This document shows positions 52,593 through 61,357 of a stretch of 64,000 nt of DNA, piece by piece (positions within the stretch are counted from its first letter, which is position 1; every line of letters starts with the position of its first letter). Made by a program: the position numbers and the translations under genes. The stretch is from the NCBI RefSeq assembly GCF_018141425.1, contig NZ_CP058561.1:2418001-2482000 (forward strand), in the 5' to 3' direction. Below the pieces are notes generated by a model. It was given only the letters and a program-made list of their open reading frames with translations, made no database searches and had not been told where the DNA came from. The stretch comes from Vallitalea guaymasensis (GTDB lineage: Bacteria > Bacillota > Clostridia > Lachnospirales > Vallitaleaceae).

Positions 52593-53234
52593 ATGAAAGG
52601 ACTATTTATTAGTATAGAAGGAGCAGATGGCTCAGGTAAATCAACTCAGATAGAGAAGTTAAAAAGTTATCTGGAAAATCATAATTATGAATTTGTATTT
52701 ACAAGAGAACCAGGTGGTACAGTTATAAGTGAATCCATAAGAGATATAATATTGAACAAAGATTTTATGGAGATGTCAGATATGACAGAAGCACTTTTAT
52801 ATGCTGCTTCAAGAGCACAGCACGTAGAGCAATATATAAAACCATTATTGGATGAGGGCAAAATAGTTATATGTGATCGATTTGTAGATTCATCAGTAGT
52901 GTATCAAGGACATGCTAGAGGTTTAGGTATAGATAACGTAGAACAGATTAATAAATACGCAACAGGCGGGTTAGAACCAGATATAACTATTCTATTGGAC
53001 ATTGATGCTGAAGAAGGATTAAAGCGTAAAAAGGATCAAAGAGAGCTAGACAGATTAGAATTGCAGAAATTAGATTTTCATAAAAAAACTTGTGAAGGCT
53101 ATAGAAAATTAGCTGAACTTCATTCTCATAGAATTAAAATAATTGATGCATCAGAATCTGTAGAAAATATCCATAGGGAAATAATAAATACTATTGAACA
53201 CATTATCAATAATAGGTATAATTATAATAAATAA
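52593..53234 (+). CDS. tmk: Thymidylate kinase
   Basis: Phosphorylates dTMP to dTDP. The 213-residue protein has P-loop IEGADGSGKSTQ, the DR(Y/F) motif ICDRFVDSSVVYQG, TREPGGT, and a lid region after LLDIDAEEGLKRK. The ATG at 52593 has AGAGGTG upstream; an earlier TTG (52578) lies within that region and in the decarboxylase end. Only one base separates the decarboxylase stop from this start. Confidence 0.97.
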   Translation: MKGLFISIEGADGSGKSTQIEKLKSYLENHNYEFVFTREPGGTVISESIRDIILNKDFMEMSDMTEALLYAASRAQHVEQYIKPLLDEGKIVICDRFVDSSVVYQGHARGLGIDNVEQINKYATGGLEPDITILLDIDAEEGLKRKKDQRELDRLELQKLDFHKKTCEGYRKLAELHSHRIKIIDASESVENIHREIINTIEHIINNRYNYNK

Positions 53235-53401
53235 ATATCTAAAAAATATTAATTGATTATAAAAGAGTTATTATAATATCTTCATATTCTAAACAAAAAT
53301 CTATATTTATCCGATATTAATCATATAATATAATAAATTAATAGCCTATAGATTGTTTATTCATTTTATCTTATAAAAATTAAATTTTTAGGAGTGATAC
53401 T

Positions 53402-53731
53402 ATGAAATTAATCATAGCAGTAATTCATGATGAAGACTCTCACAGATTAACTGAAGGACTTAACAAAGCAGGATTTATGGCTACTAAATTAGCTAGTACA
53501 GGCGGTTTCTTAAAAACTGGCAATACTACAATACTTATAGGTGTGCCAAAAGAAAAAGTTGACGAAGTAATAGAGATTATAAAAAAAGAGTGTAAAACCA
53601 ATAAACAAATGTCACTACTGAATCCACCAGTAGCTGGTATGCCAGATGGATATTTACCATATCCAATTGAAGTAACAGTTGGAGGAGCAACAGTATTTGT
53701 CATTGATGTAGACCAATATTACAAATTATAA
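53402..53731 (+). CDS. darA: Cyclic-di-AMP receptor, PII-like (DarA/PstA, YaaQ)
   Basis: A 109-residue PII-like protein: MKLIIAVIHDEDSHRLTEGLNKAGFMATKLASTGGFLKTGNTTILIGV, ending DGYLPYPIEVTVGGATVFVIDVDQYYKL. This group binds cyclic di-AMP as a trimer; its downstream effect is still debated. TAGGAG precedes the ATG. It lies between tmk and yaaR, the conserved order. Confidence 0.95.
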   Translation: MKLIIAVIHDEDSHRLTEGLNKAGFMATKLASTGGFLKTGNTTILIGVPKEKVDEVIEIIKKECKTNKQMSLLNPPVAGMPDGYLPYPIEVTVGGATVFVIDVDQYYKL

Positions 53732-53787
53732 AAGTTTATGAATAACTGATACAAAAGATAAATAATTTCTAGATGGGGGATATTGTT

Positions 53788-54231
53788 ATGGATTTAAAAG
53801 TAAATACCGTGAAAATGCCAGATATGAATGATAATATTAATAGGATTGATAATAATAACAATAAAGAATTCAAATTTACATTACTTAGCAAAATAGATGA
53901 ATCATCACTTCAAGATAAATTGAATATGATGATTAACGATATAACAGAGCAAGGTAAGAAAATTGCTAAGCATATGGATGTAAAAGATATGAAAAAATAT
54001 AGAGAATTAATCAAAGACTTCGTTAATGAAGTAGTAACCCACTCTCACAAATTTTCAAGAGAAAATTTTTTAGACAGACGTGGAAGGCATAGAGTATACG
54101 GTATAGTCAAATTAGTGGATAGAAATCTAGATGATCTAGCAAAAGAATTAATTCAGGAAGAAAAAAATAATCTTAATATATTAGGACATGTAGATGAGAT
54201 AAGGGGACTATTATTAGATATAATGACATGA
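53788..54231 (+). CDS. YaaR-like protein (DUF327)
   Basis: A 147-residue protein of the DUF327/YaaR family: [22 protein letters not shown], then [28 protein letters not shown] and [21 protein letters not shown], ending in [14 protein letters not shown]. Function unknown. The ATG at 53788 has GGGGGA upstream; an in-frame ATG at 53773 precedes the ribosome site. A terminator follows. Confidence 0.92.
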   Translation: MDLKVNTVKMPDMNDNINRIDNNNNKEFKFTLLSKIDESSLQDKLNMMINDITEQGKKIAKHMDVKDMKKYRELIKDFVNEVVTHSHKFSRENFLDRRGRHRVYGIVKLVDRNLDDLAKELIQEEKNNLNILGHVDEIRGLLLDIMT

Positions 54232-54286
54232 TAAATATATTTTTATCCATAAACTAATTTGGGGTTTTATCCTATAAAAATAAAAG

Positions 54287-54362
54287 AGTTGTCTCATAAA
54301 CATTTTTGTTGGTTATTCTTAAGGTCTATTAACATAAAATGTGTATTGAGACAGCTTTTTTA
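54287..54362 (+). terminator. Terminator after yaaR
   Basis: AGTTGTCTCA (54287-54296) pairs with TGAGACAGCT (54347-54356), with an inner ACATTTT/AAAATGT pair, followed by TTTTTTAAT. The loop is long. Confidence 0.8.
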
Positions 54363-54532
54363 ATTTATCATATTGGGGAGAACTTTTTAAATACATGAGA
54401 TTATGTTAATAATAATAGATAAACCCATAAAATATAGAATAATTATAAAAAATCCTATAAATTATGCTCTAAAACAGTGTATAATAATGTTTAGAGATGA
54501 ATTTAAGATAGTTTATCAGGAAGGGAATATAA

Positions 54533-55522
54533 ATGTATACTTTTGATGAAATAGTTGGGCATAATGAAATAATAAACCACTTACAAAGTGCTATCAAGAC
54601 TAATAAAATATCCCATGCATATATAATTGATGGTGAAAAGGGAATTGGCAAGAAACTTATTGCTAATACTTTTGCTAAAACACTTCAGTGCCAGAAAAAA
54701 GGAATTTCACCATGTGATGAATGTATATCTTGTCGGACTTTTGATTCATTGAACAATCCAGATGTAATATATGTAGAACAGACCAAAAAAACAGGTATTG
54801 GTGTTGATGATATAAGAGAACAGATTAATCAGGATATAAATATTAAGCCTTATCAGCATCCCTATAAAATCTATATTGTGGATAATGCAGATACCATGAC
54901 AGAACAGGCACAGAATGCTTTACTCAAGACAATTGAAGAGCCTCCATCATATGTGATGATACTTCTACTATCTAATAATATAAACAAATTTTTAATTACT
55001 ATATTATCAAGATGTGTAGTTTTAAAATTAAAACCCATAATGCCTGATAAAGTTATGAATTATGTGATAGAAAAACTTCAAATATCAGATTATAGAAGTG
55101 AGTTAATAACTTCTTTTGCTCAGGGGATAATAGGTAAAGCAAAGGAATTGGCATCATCTACAGAATTTTTTGATATGAGAGAAAGTATGATAAAGATTGT
55201 AGATATTATAATTAATGGTGATGATTACCAACTATTAGAGGTAAGTCAGAAATTCGAGGATTATAAAGATGATATACAAGATTTTTTAGATTTACTTATG
55301 ACTTGGTTTAGAGATTTGCTCATTGTAAAAAAGATAAATGATGAGATGTATATAATTAATAGAGATAAATATAGAACTCTGTTGAAACAAGCACAGGTTT
55401 TATCGTATAATAGAATAAGTATAATGATTGAGAATATTAATAAAGCTAAAAATTTATTGAAACAAAATGCAAATTTCAGATTAGTTATAGAGATGATGAT
55501 ATTACAAACAAAGGAGAATTAA
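54533..55522 (+). CDS. holB: DNA polymerase III delta' subunit
   Basis: A clamp-loader subunit of 329 residues. It has a Walker A-like DGEKGIGKKLIANTFAKTL, the zinc cluster CQKKGISPCDECISC, and the conserved IVDNADTMTEQAQNALLKTIEEPPSYVMILLLSNN followed by LSRC. CAGGAAGGG precedes the ATG. It is followed 1 base later by ricT, as in Bacillus. Confidence 0.95.
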   Translation: MYTFDEIVGHNEIINHLQSAIKTNKISHAYIIDGEKGIGKKLIANTFAKTLQCQKKGISPCDECISCRTFDSLNNPDVIYVEQTKKTGIGVDDIREQINQDINIKPYQHPYKIYIVDNADTMTEQAQNALLKTIEEPPSYVMILLLSNNINKFLITILSRCVVLKLKPIMPDKVMNYVIEKLQISDYRSELITSFAQGIIGKAKELASSTEFFDMRESMIKIVDIIINGDDYQLLEVSQKFEDYKDDIQDFLDLLMTWFRDLLIVKKINDEMYIINRDKYRTLLKQAQVLSYNRISIMIENINKAKNLLKQNANFRLVIEMMILQTKEN

Positions 55523-55523
55523 T

Positions 55524-56456
55524 ATGATAAAAGTAATCGGTGTCAGGTTCAGGAAGGCAGGTAAGATATATTATTTTGATCCTAATAACTTAGATATAAA
55601 AAAAGGACAAAATGTCATTGTAGAGACAGTTAGAGGTATAGAATATGGACATGTTGTAATAGGAATCAAGGAAGTGACTGATGATGAGATAATACAGCCA
55701 CTAAAGAGCGTTATAAGGATTACAACACCAGAGGACGATAAAAAAGAAGAAAAGAACAGGTCAAAAGAAAAAGAAGCTTTTGATATTTGTGTCAAGAAAA
55801 TCAGCAAGCATGGTTTAGGAATGAAACTTATTGATGTAGAGTATACTTTTGATAATAACAAAGTATTATTCTATTTTACAGCTGATGGAAGAATTGATTT
55901 CAGAGAATTAGTTAAAGACTTGGCTGCAATATTTAAAACAAGAATAGAATTAAGACAAATCGGTGTTAGAGATGAGACAAAGATGATAGGTAGTATCGGT
56001 ATCTGTGGAAGACCTCTTTGCTGCCATACACATCTATGTGAGTTTCAGCCAGTATCAATAAAAATGGCTAAAGAACAGAATTTATCTCTTAATCCAACTA
56101 AGATATCTGGAGTTTGTGGAAGGTTGATGTGCTGCCTTAAATACGAAGAATCAACCTATGAATATCTTAATAAACACTTACCAAACGTGGGAGACAAGGT
56201 AATCACACCAGAAGGACAAAAAGGAGAAGTACTAAGTGTAAATGTTCTTAGACAGCTAGTAAGATTGGTTGTTAGAAAAGATGATGGAGATCCAGAAATA
56301 TTACAATACAAGGCAAGTGAATTAAAGTTTAAAGTTGGTAAACCTTGTAAAAAATGTACTAATGGTAATAATGAAGCTATTTCAAAGGAAGAAGAAAAAG
56401 AATTAAAGGAATTACAGAATCTAGAACGTAAAGAAGGTAAAATGAAGAGAGAGTAG
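55524..56456 (+). CDS. ricT: PSP1-domain protein RicT (YaaT)
   Basis: A 310-residue PSP1-domain protein with GIEYGHVVIG, VEYTFDNNKVLFYFTADGRIDFRELVKDLA, and Cys-rich IGICGRPLCCHTHLCEFQPVSIKMAKEQNLSLNPTKISGVCGRLMCCLKYE. In Bacillus RicT joins RicA/RicF, binds iron-sulfur clusters and assists RNase Y-dependent mRNA processing. All Cys of the cluster region appear kept. The tail is highly charged. Confidence 0.95.
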   Translation: MIKVIGVRFRKAGKIYYFDPNNLDIKKGQNVIVETVRGIEYGHVVIGIKEVTDDEIIQPLKSVIRITTPEDDKKEEKNRSKEKEAFDICVKKISKHGLGMKLIDVEYTFDNNKVLFYFTADGRIDFRELVKDLAAIFKTRIELRQIGVRDETKMIGSIGICGRPLCCHTHLCEFQPVSIKMAKEQNLSLNPTKISGVCGRLMCCLKYEESTYEYLNKHLPNVGDKVITPEGQKGEVLSVNVLRQLVRLVVRKDDGDPEILQYKASELKFKVGKPCKKCTNGNNEAISKEEEKELKELQNLERKEGKMKRE

Positions 56457-56462
56457 ATATAA

Positions 56463-57200
56463 ATGGAACTTAAAAAAGGCGAAAGAATAGATGAACTTCA
56501 TAGAAATGGATATAGAATAATACAAAATACTGGTAAGTTCTGTTTTGGAATAGATGCTGTACTATTGACTGGTTTTGCAGTTGTTAAAGAAAAAGAAACA
56601 GTTCTTGACTTGGGTACAGGTACAGGAATTATTCCAATACTATTGGAAGCAAAAACAAAAGGTAATCATTTTACTGGGCTGGAGATTCAAGAAGAAAGTG
56701 TAGAAATGGCAGATAGAAGTGTTAAACTTAACTGTTTGGAAGATAAAATATCCATAGTAAAAGGTGATATAAAGGAAGCAGTGAAGCTGTTTCCTTTATC
56801 TAGTTTTGATGTGATAACTTCTAATCCACCTTACATGAATAATAAAAATGGTATAAAAAATGATCTACAACCAAAATCTATAGCCAGGCATGAGATACTA
56901 TGTACATTAGATGATGTTATAAAAAATACCGCTTCTTTATTAAAGGTAGGAGGAAGATTCTATATGGTACATAGACCAAGCAGATTACCAGAGATAATTG
57001 TAACACTAAAAAAATATAAACTAGAACCTAAGAGAATAAGATTAGTTCATCCTTATATAGACAAAGAACCCAATATGGTACTAATAGAATCAGTGCGACA
57101 TGGTAAACCTTTATTGAAAGTAGAGCCACCACTAATTGTATATGAATCAGTTGGGAAATATACAGATGAAATATATGATATATATGGATATAATCAATAA
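56463..57200 (+). CDS. tRNA1(Val) adenine-37 N6-methyltransferase-like
   Basis: A 245-residue SAM-dependent methyltransferase of the YabB/TrmN6 family. It shows GKFCFGIDAVLLTGFAVVKEKETVLDLGTGTGIIPILL (motif I) and the catalytic NPPY in VITSNPPYMN, then a conserved LVHPYIDKEPNMVLIESVRHGKPLLKVEPPL. It likely modifies tRNA; the exact position is by family. It sits between ricT and rsmI, the usual order. Confidence 0.9.
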   Translation: MELKKGERIDELHRNGYRIIQNTGKFCFGIDAVLLTGFAVVKEKETVLDLGTGTGIIPILLEAKTKGNHFTGLEIQEESVEMADRSVKLNCLEDKISIVKGDIKEAVKLFPLSSFDVITSNPPYMNNKNGIKNDLQPKSIARHEILCTLDDVIKNTASLLKVGGRFYMVHRPSRLPEIIVTLKKYKLEPKRIRLVHPYIDKEPNMVLIESVRHGKPLLKVEPPLIVYESVGKYTDEIYDIYGYNQ

Positions 57201-57217
57201 GAGATGGGAATGAGAAT

Positions 57218-58072
57218 ATGTCAGGGAAATTATATCTAGTAGCGACACCTATTGGTAATCTGGAGGACATAACATATAGAGCTATAAGAGTATTAAGTGA
57301 AGTTGATATTATAGCTGCAGAAGATACACGACATACAAAAAAGCTGTTGAATCATTTTAATATAAATACATCCTTAACCAGTTATCATGAGCATAACAAA
57401 ATTGAAAAGGGTCCGTATCTTATTAAAAAATTACAAGAGGGTTTAACTATAGCTTTAGTAACAGATGCAGGAACACCTGGAATATCAGATCCTGGGGAAG
57501 ACTTAGTCAGACTATGTAGAATGGAAGATATAGAAGTTACATCTGTTCCTGGTGCAGTGGCGTTGATAACAGGACTTATACTATCTGGGCTCAACACTAG
57601 GAGATTTGTTTTTGAAGGATTCCTACCTCATGATAAAAAAGAGAGAAATAGCATATTACAGAAACTAAAGGTTGAACATAGAACCATTATATTATATGAA
57701 GCACCTCATAGATTAAAACAAACCCTTAAACAATTATTGGAAGCATTAGGTAATAGGAATATTGCAATTACTAGAGAGTTGACTAAAAAATTTGAAGAAG
57801 TAGATACTATCACTTTGGAGGAAGCAGTAAATAAGTATGGTTCTGAATCGCCAAGAGGTGAATTTGTACTCATTATTGAAGGTAGACCATTGGAAGATTT
57901 GAGAAATGAAGAAATCCAGAGATGGGAAAATATTTCTATAGAAGATCATTATAATAAATATATTGAAGAAGGATTAGATAAAAAAAATGCCATGAAACAA
58001 GTAGCCAAAGATAGGGGTACGTCAAAAAGAGATATATATAACTATTTGGTAAAATTAGATAATCAAGATTGA
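57218..58072 (+). CDS. rsmI: 16S rRNA (cytidine-1402 2'-O) methyltransferase RsmI
   Basis: A 284-residue tetrapyrrole-methylase-fold enzyme that methylates C1402 of 16S rRNA. It starts LYLVATPIGNLEDITYRAIRVL and has AEDTRHTKKLLNHFNI, TDAGTPGISDPGEDLVRLC, VTSVPGAVALITGLILSGL and FEGFLPHDKKER. Normal length. Last gene of the rightward cluster; a terminator follows. Confidence 0.97.
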   Translation: MSGKLYLVATPIGNLEDITYRAIRVLSEVDIIAAEDTRHTKKLLNHFNINTSLTSYHEHNKIEKGPYLIKKLQEGLTIALVTDAGTPGISDPGEDLVRLCRMEDIEVTSVPGAVALITGLILSGLNTRRFVFEGFLPHDKKERNSILQKLKVEHRTIILYEAPHRLKQTLKQLLEALGNRNIAITRELTKKFEEVDTITLEEAVNKYGSESPRGEFVLIIEGRPLEDLRNEEIQRWENISIEDHYNKYIEEGLDKKNAMKQVAKDRGTSKRDIYNYLVKLDNQD

Positions 58073-58110
58073 AGATATTCGTAATACTAATAGTATCAAT
58101 ATAAATAAGA

Positions 58111-58139
58111 AACCCTCTATGATTAGAGGGTTAGTTTTA
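58111..58139. terminator. Terminator between rsmI and abrB
   Basis: AACCCTCTA (58111-58119) pairs with TAGAGGGTT (58124-58132), followed by AGTTTTAT. It sits between convergent genes. Confidence 0.88.
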
Positions 58140-58157
58140 TATTCAAGTATATTTAAT

Positions 58158-58418
58158 TTAGTCTACATTAAGTCCAGCAATTTTGGCCATTTCAATAATT
58201 GATTGTCTAGATACTTTTTTCCCATAATAGTCAATTAAATCATCCATATTGCCAGTGAATATATCAGCAGGCTGATATTTCTTAAGTATGATTTGTTCAT
58301 TATCGACATAAATTTCTAGAGCATCTTTTTCTTTAATATCAAAATTCCTACGTATTTCAATTGGTAAAGTTATTCTACCTAATTCATCAAGTTTTCTAAC
58401 AATTCCTGTTGACTTCAT
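58158..58418 (-). CDS. abrB: AbrB-family transition state regulator
   Basis: An 86-residue AbrB-like regulator: MKSTGIVRKLDELGRITLPIEIRRNFDIKEKDALEIYV is the swapped-hairpin DNA-binding domain. The C-terminal part (ADIFTGNMDDLIDYYGKKVSRQSIIEMAKIAGLNVD) differs from SpoVT and fits the short AbrB/Abh group, here without the usual Cys. AGGGGGA precedes the ATG. It has its own promoter with a dyad over the -10, suggesting autorepression. Confidence 0.88.
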   Translation of the reverse strand: MKSTGIVRKLDELGRITLPIEIRRNFDIKEKDALEIYVDNEQIILKKYQPADIFTGNMDDLIDYYGKKVSRQSIIEMAKIAGLNVD

Positions 58419-58444
58419 AATATTTCCCCCTCAAACCGTTATGT

Positions 58445-58485
58445 TTATCCTATATAAGGATAACACAAAAGGTAATAAGTGTCAA
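58445..58485 (-). promoter_or_regulatory. abrB promoter with overlapping dyad
   Basis: On the minus strand TTGACA (complement of 58480-58485), 17 bases, TATCCT (complement of 58457-58462). The dyad TTATCCTATATAAGGATAA (58445-58463) covers the -10 and the likely start, a position suited to a repressor. Confidence 0.65.
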
Positions 58486-58656
58486 TAAAATGGATAATCT
58501 TGTAAATATAATCTTTTTTTGGCGAATATTACAAAGTGAGTATTAATTATCATCTTTAACGCAAATAATAGTATATATAATGTTGAAATATAGGAATAAA
58601 GAAGGTATAGTTAAAGAAGTAATAATTATCTAGAATCTATCAAAGGAGAACGTAAA

Positions 58657-59328
58657 ATGGAATATAGTATTTTTGATATTATTGGACCAGTAATGATTGG
58701 ACCTTCCAGCTCACATACTGCTGGAGCAGCCAAAATTGGTTATATTGCTAGAGAGATCTTTGGTAAGGAAGTAAGTGAAGTAAGATTCTATCTTCATGGA
58801 TCATTTGCAAAAACTTATTTAGGGCATGGTACTGATAAAGCATTATTATCAGGAGTAATGGGTTTTCTTCCAGATGATGAGAGACTTAGAAATGCATATG
58901 AGATAGCTGAGAAAAAAGGAATAAAGTATAAATTCAATTCAAAAGATTTGGGAGATGTCCACCCTAACACAGTAAGGATTAATATGTTTTCAGAAGACGG
59001 TCATGAAATGATGGTAATGGGTTCGTCAATTGGCGGGGGTAAAGTTTCCATTATAAAAATAAATGATTTTGATGTTGATTTCAATGGAGAATATACTACA
59101 TTGATTACAAAACACCTAGATAGGCCTGGAGTAATGGCAGCTATTACTTCAATCTTAGCAAAAGATAAGGTTAATATTGCATTCATGAAGTTATACAGAG
59201 ATGCCAGAGGAGATTATGCCAGACTTATTTTAGAATCTGATGAAGAGATTGAAATGTGTGTACTAGAGGATATTAAAAAAATGGAATATGTAGATGATGT
59301 AACGAAAATAGATAAATTAATACTATAA
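58657..59328 (+). CDS. sdaAB: L-serine dehydratase, beta subunit
   Basis: The 223-residue beta subunit of the iron-sulfur L-serine dehydratase that makes pyruvate and ammonia. It begins YSIFDIIGPVMIGPSSSHTAGAAKIG, the conserved catalytic-domain start, and ends in an ACT-like domain (LITKHLDRPGVMAAITSILAKDKVNIAFMKLYRDARG). CAAAGGAG precedes the ATG. The alpha subunit follows after 27 bases. Confidence 0.96.
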   Translation: MEYSIFDIIGPVMIGPSSSHTAGAAKIGYIAREIFGKEVSEVRFYLHGSFAKTYLGHGTDKALLSGVMGFLPDDERLRNAYEIAEKKGIKYKFNSKDLGDVHPNTVRINMFSEDGHEMMVMGSSIGGGKVSIIKINDFDVDFNGEYTTLITKHLDRPGVMAAITSILAKDKVNIAFMKLYRDARGDYARLILESDEEIEMCVLEDIKKMEYVDDVTKIDKLIL

Positions 59329-59355
59329 TATCAATGACTTGAAAAGGGTGAGGTA

Positions 59356-60246
59356 ATGAATTATAAAAATGGGAAAGAGCTATTAGCAATATGTAAAGAA
59401 AAAAATTTGGCGATATATGATGTAGCGATCTTAAATGAAAGCATCAATAGCTCTCTAACTAAAGAAGAAATATATAATGTAATGAAAAATAATCTAGATA
59501 TAATGAAAAATTCAATTGAAAAGGGTCTTGATGAAAAAGAAAAGAATATCAAAGGTTTTATGATCGGTGGGGAAGCAAAAAAATTAAAAAGATTCTATGA
59601 GAACAATAAATCCATATGTGGAAAAACAATGTCCAAAGCTATTAGTTATGCTCTTAGTGTAATGGAAGTAAATGTTTCTATGGGTAGAATCGTAGCTTGT
59701 CCTACAGCAGGTTCATGTGGAGTATTACCAGCGGTACTTTTAGCAGTCAAAGAAAAATTTGATCTGGATGAAGAAACTGTTGTAAAGGGATTATTAACTT
59801 CTAGTGCGGTAGGTATTATCATTGGCAAGAATGCTTCTCTATCAGGAGCAGAAGGGGGATGTCAAGCTGAGGTAGGGTCTGCATCAGCGATGGCAGCAGC
59901 AGCAATTGTAGAAATGCTAGGAGGAACACCGGAACAGGCCTTGAATGCATCAGCCATTGCACTGAAAAACCTGATGGGGCTGATTTGTGACCCTGTAGCA
60001 GGTCTTGTAGAAGCTCCATGTGCAAAAAGAAATGCTATAGGTACTTCCAACGCTATGATTTCGGCAGAAATGACCTTGGCTGGTATCAAAAGTATTATAC
60101 CATTTGACGAGGTAGTCGTAGCTATGGGAAAAGTAGGTAAAATGTTGCCGGTGAATCTTAGAGAAACAGCAGAAGGTGGTATAGCAACTACACCTACAGG
60201 TAGAAAATTGAGAAAGAAAATATTTGGAGAAGATAAAGTCAACTAA
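59356..60246 (+). CDS. sdaAA: L-serine dehydratase, alpha subunit
   Basis: The 296-residue alpha subunit carrying the oxygen-sensitive 4Fe-4S cluster. Conserved Cys are in RIVACPTAGSCGVLPAVLL, GAEGGCQAEVGSASAMAAAA, GLICDPVAGLVEAPC and the region to KRNAIGTSNA. Together with SdaAB it degrades serine. AAGGGTGAGG precedes the ATG. A branched terminator follows. Confidence 0.96.
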   Translation: MNYKNGKELLAICKEKNLAIYDVAILNESINSSLTKEEIYNVMKNNLDIMKNSIEKGLDEKEKNIKGFMIGGEAKKLKRFYENNKSICGKTMSKAISYALSVMEVNVSMGRIVACPTAGSCGVLPAVLLAVKEKFDLDEETVVKGLLTSSAVGIIIGKNASLSGAEGGCQAEVGSASAMAAAAIVEMLGGTPEQALNASAIALKNLMGLICDPVAGLVEAPCAKRNAIGTSNAMISAEMTLAGIKSIIPFDEVVVAMGKVGKMLPVNLRETAEGGIATTPTGRKLRKKIFGEDKVN

Positions 60247-60254
60247 TTTTAATA

Positions 60255-60346
60255 TAGAGTTATCCAATATATGTTGTACATTAATGAAAAAAGGGTATTA
60301 GCTTTCTTAATGTTAGACTATGTATTATTGGATAACTCTATTTTTA
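60255..60346 (+). terminator. Long branched terminator after sdaAA
   Basis: A perfect 15-base outer stem (60255-60269 / 60326-60340), an inner ACATTAA (60278-60284) / TTAATGT (60307-60313) pair, then ATTTTTAT. Confidence 0.85.
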
Positions 60347-60385
60347 TATGGAAAAAAGTATAATTAAATATTTTATTAAAATTAA

Positions 60386-60413
60386 CGTAACTTTTTATAG
60401 CTTTATTCGTATT
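60386..60413 (+). promoter_or_regulatory. Candidate ECF-type promoter of the sigma factor operon
   Basis: CGTAAC (60386-60391), 16 bases, CGTATT (60408-60413). This resembles known ECF promoters such as the sigma-W type (TGAAAC-N16-CGTA). It lies 68 bases before the sigma factor start, as expected for autoregulation. No sigma-A promoter of equal quality was seen. Confidence 0.55.
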
Positions 60414-60480
60414 AATTATAGAGTATGTTTAACATAGGAATTATAATAATTATTATAAATATATCTTGGAGGCAAATAAC

Positions 60481-60999
60481 TTGGAAATTAATGTTGAATT
60501 ACTAAAGCAAGGTGATAATAATGAGTTCGAGAGTTTTGTACATAACTATAGATTATCAGCTGAAAATTTCGCAATGAACATAGTGCATGATAATTATTTG
60601 GCACAAGATATAGTACAAGATAGTTTTGCAAAATTATATGTATATAGAGATAGAATTGATAAGAATAAATCTATAAAATCTTACTTTTTCTCAATTATAA
60701 AGAATAAAGCCATAGATTATATTAGAAAAAGTAAAAGAGAGATGTCCCTGGAATTTGAAATAATAAATTGTTCATCCCCAGAAAATATAATACTCAAACA
60801 AGAAAGAAATGAGCTTATAAATGAGACTATAAACAGGCTTAAACCCATACAACGATATGCAATATATTTATATGTATATGAAAATCTTAATTACAAAGAG
60901 ATTGCATTAGTTCTAGGGAAGACCGAAAAGCAGATAAAAGCAATAATATACCGTGCACGTAAAAAACTAAAAACTAAATTAATAGTATCAATTGATTGA
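60481..60999 (+). CDS. ECF-type RNA polymerase sigma factor
   Basis: A 172-residue sigma factor of the extracytoplasmic function group. Region 2 is NFAMNIVHDNYLAQDIVQDSFAKLYVYRDRI with SYFFSIIKNKAIDYIRKSKRE. Region 4 is LKPIQRYAIYLYVYENLNYKEIALVLGKTEKQIKAIIYRARKKLKTKL. No region 3. The start is a TTG at 60481 with TTGGAGG at 7 bases; the apparent upstream TTG is that ribosome site itself. It leads a five-gene operon with a small membrane protein and an ABC transporter, and is preceded by an ECF-like promoter. The signal is unknown. Confidence 0.9.
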   Translation: MEINVELLKQGDNNEFESFVHNYRLSAENFAMNIVHDNYLAQDIVQDSFAKLYVYRDRIDKNKSIKSYFFSIIKNKAIDYIRKSKREMSLEFEIINCSSPENIILKQERNELINETINRLKPIQRYAIYLYVYENLNYKEIALVLGKTEKQIKAIIYRARKKLKTKLIVSID

Positions 61000-61039
61000 T
61001 ATTAATTTAAGGAATGAGAAATATATAGGAGTTGATTAT

Positions 61040-61357
61040 ATGGAAAATAATCATAAGGATTATATGGATCAGGTTTGGAAAAAAGTAAGATGGATGGAAT
61101 ATGAAAGGATTCAAAAAGATAAAGCAGAGTTAGCTTCCAAGTTAATAAAACAGAGAGAAAGAAAAGTAAAACTTAAGCTGTTTGGGTGTTTTTCATTGAT
61201 TATTATGGTTTTCATAATTTTATTTGAATTTGATTTAACTGTTATTTTATCAGGGGGAGCAGTACTATTCATTGTAGCCTTATATTATGAAAATATTATC
61301 GAAAGAAAAATATACAGGAGGATTATAGATGAAAATATGTATCAGAGAGTTGAATAA
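61040..61357 (+). CDS. Small membrane protein, putative anti-sigma factor
   Basis: A 105-residue protein without a recognised family. A charged cytosolic N terminus of about 50 residues (YMDQVWKKVRWMEYERIQKD, then basic KQRERKVKLK) is followed by two membrane helices (about 53-72 and 74-90) and a short tail. Size, topology and place right after an ECF sigma gene fit an anti-sigma factor; no ASD or ZAS zinc motif is visible. ATAGGAG precedes the ATG. It overlaps the ABC ATPase start by 29 bases. Confidence 0.6.
   Translation: MENNHKDYMDQVWKKVRWMEYERIQKDKAELASKLIKQRERKVKLKLFGCFSLIIMVFIILFEFDLTVILSGGAVLFIVALYYENIIERKIYRRIIDENMYQRVE

Noticed and set aside
59819-60267. Long antisense frames opposite sdaAA
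   Set aside because: The sdaAA frame holds all family motifs; the antisense frames have no ribosome site and no recognisable protein.
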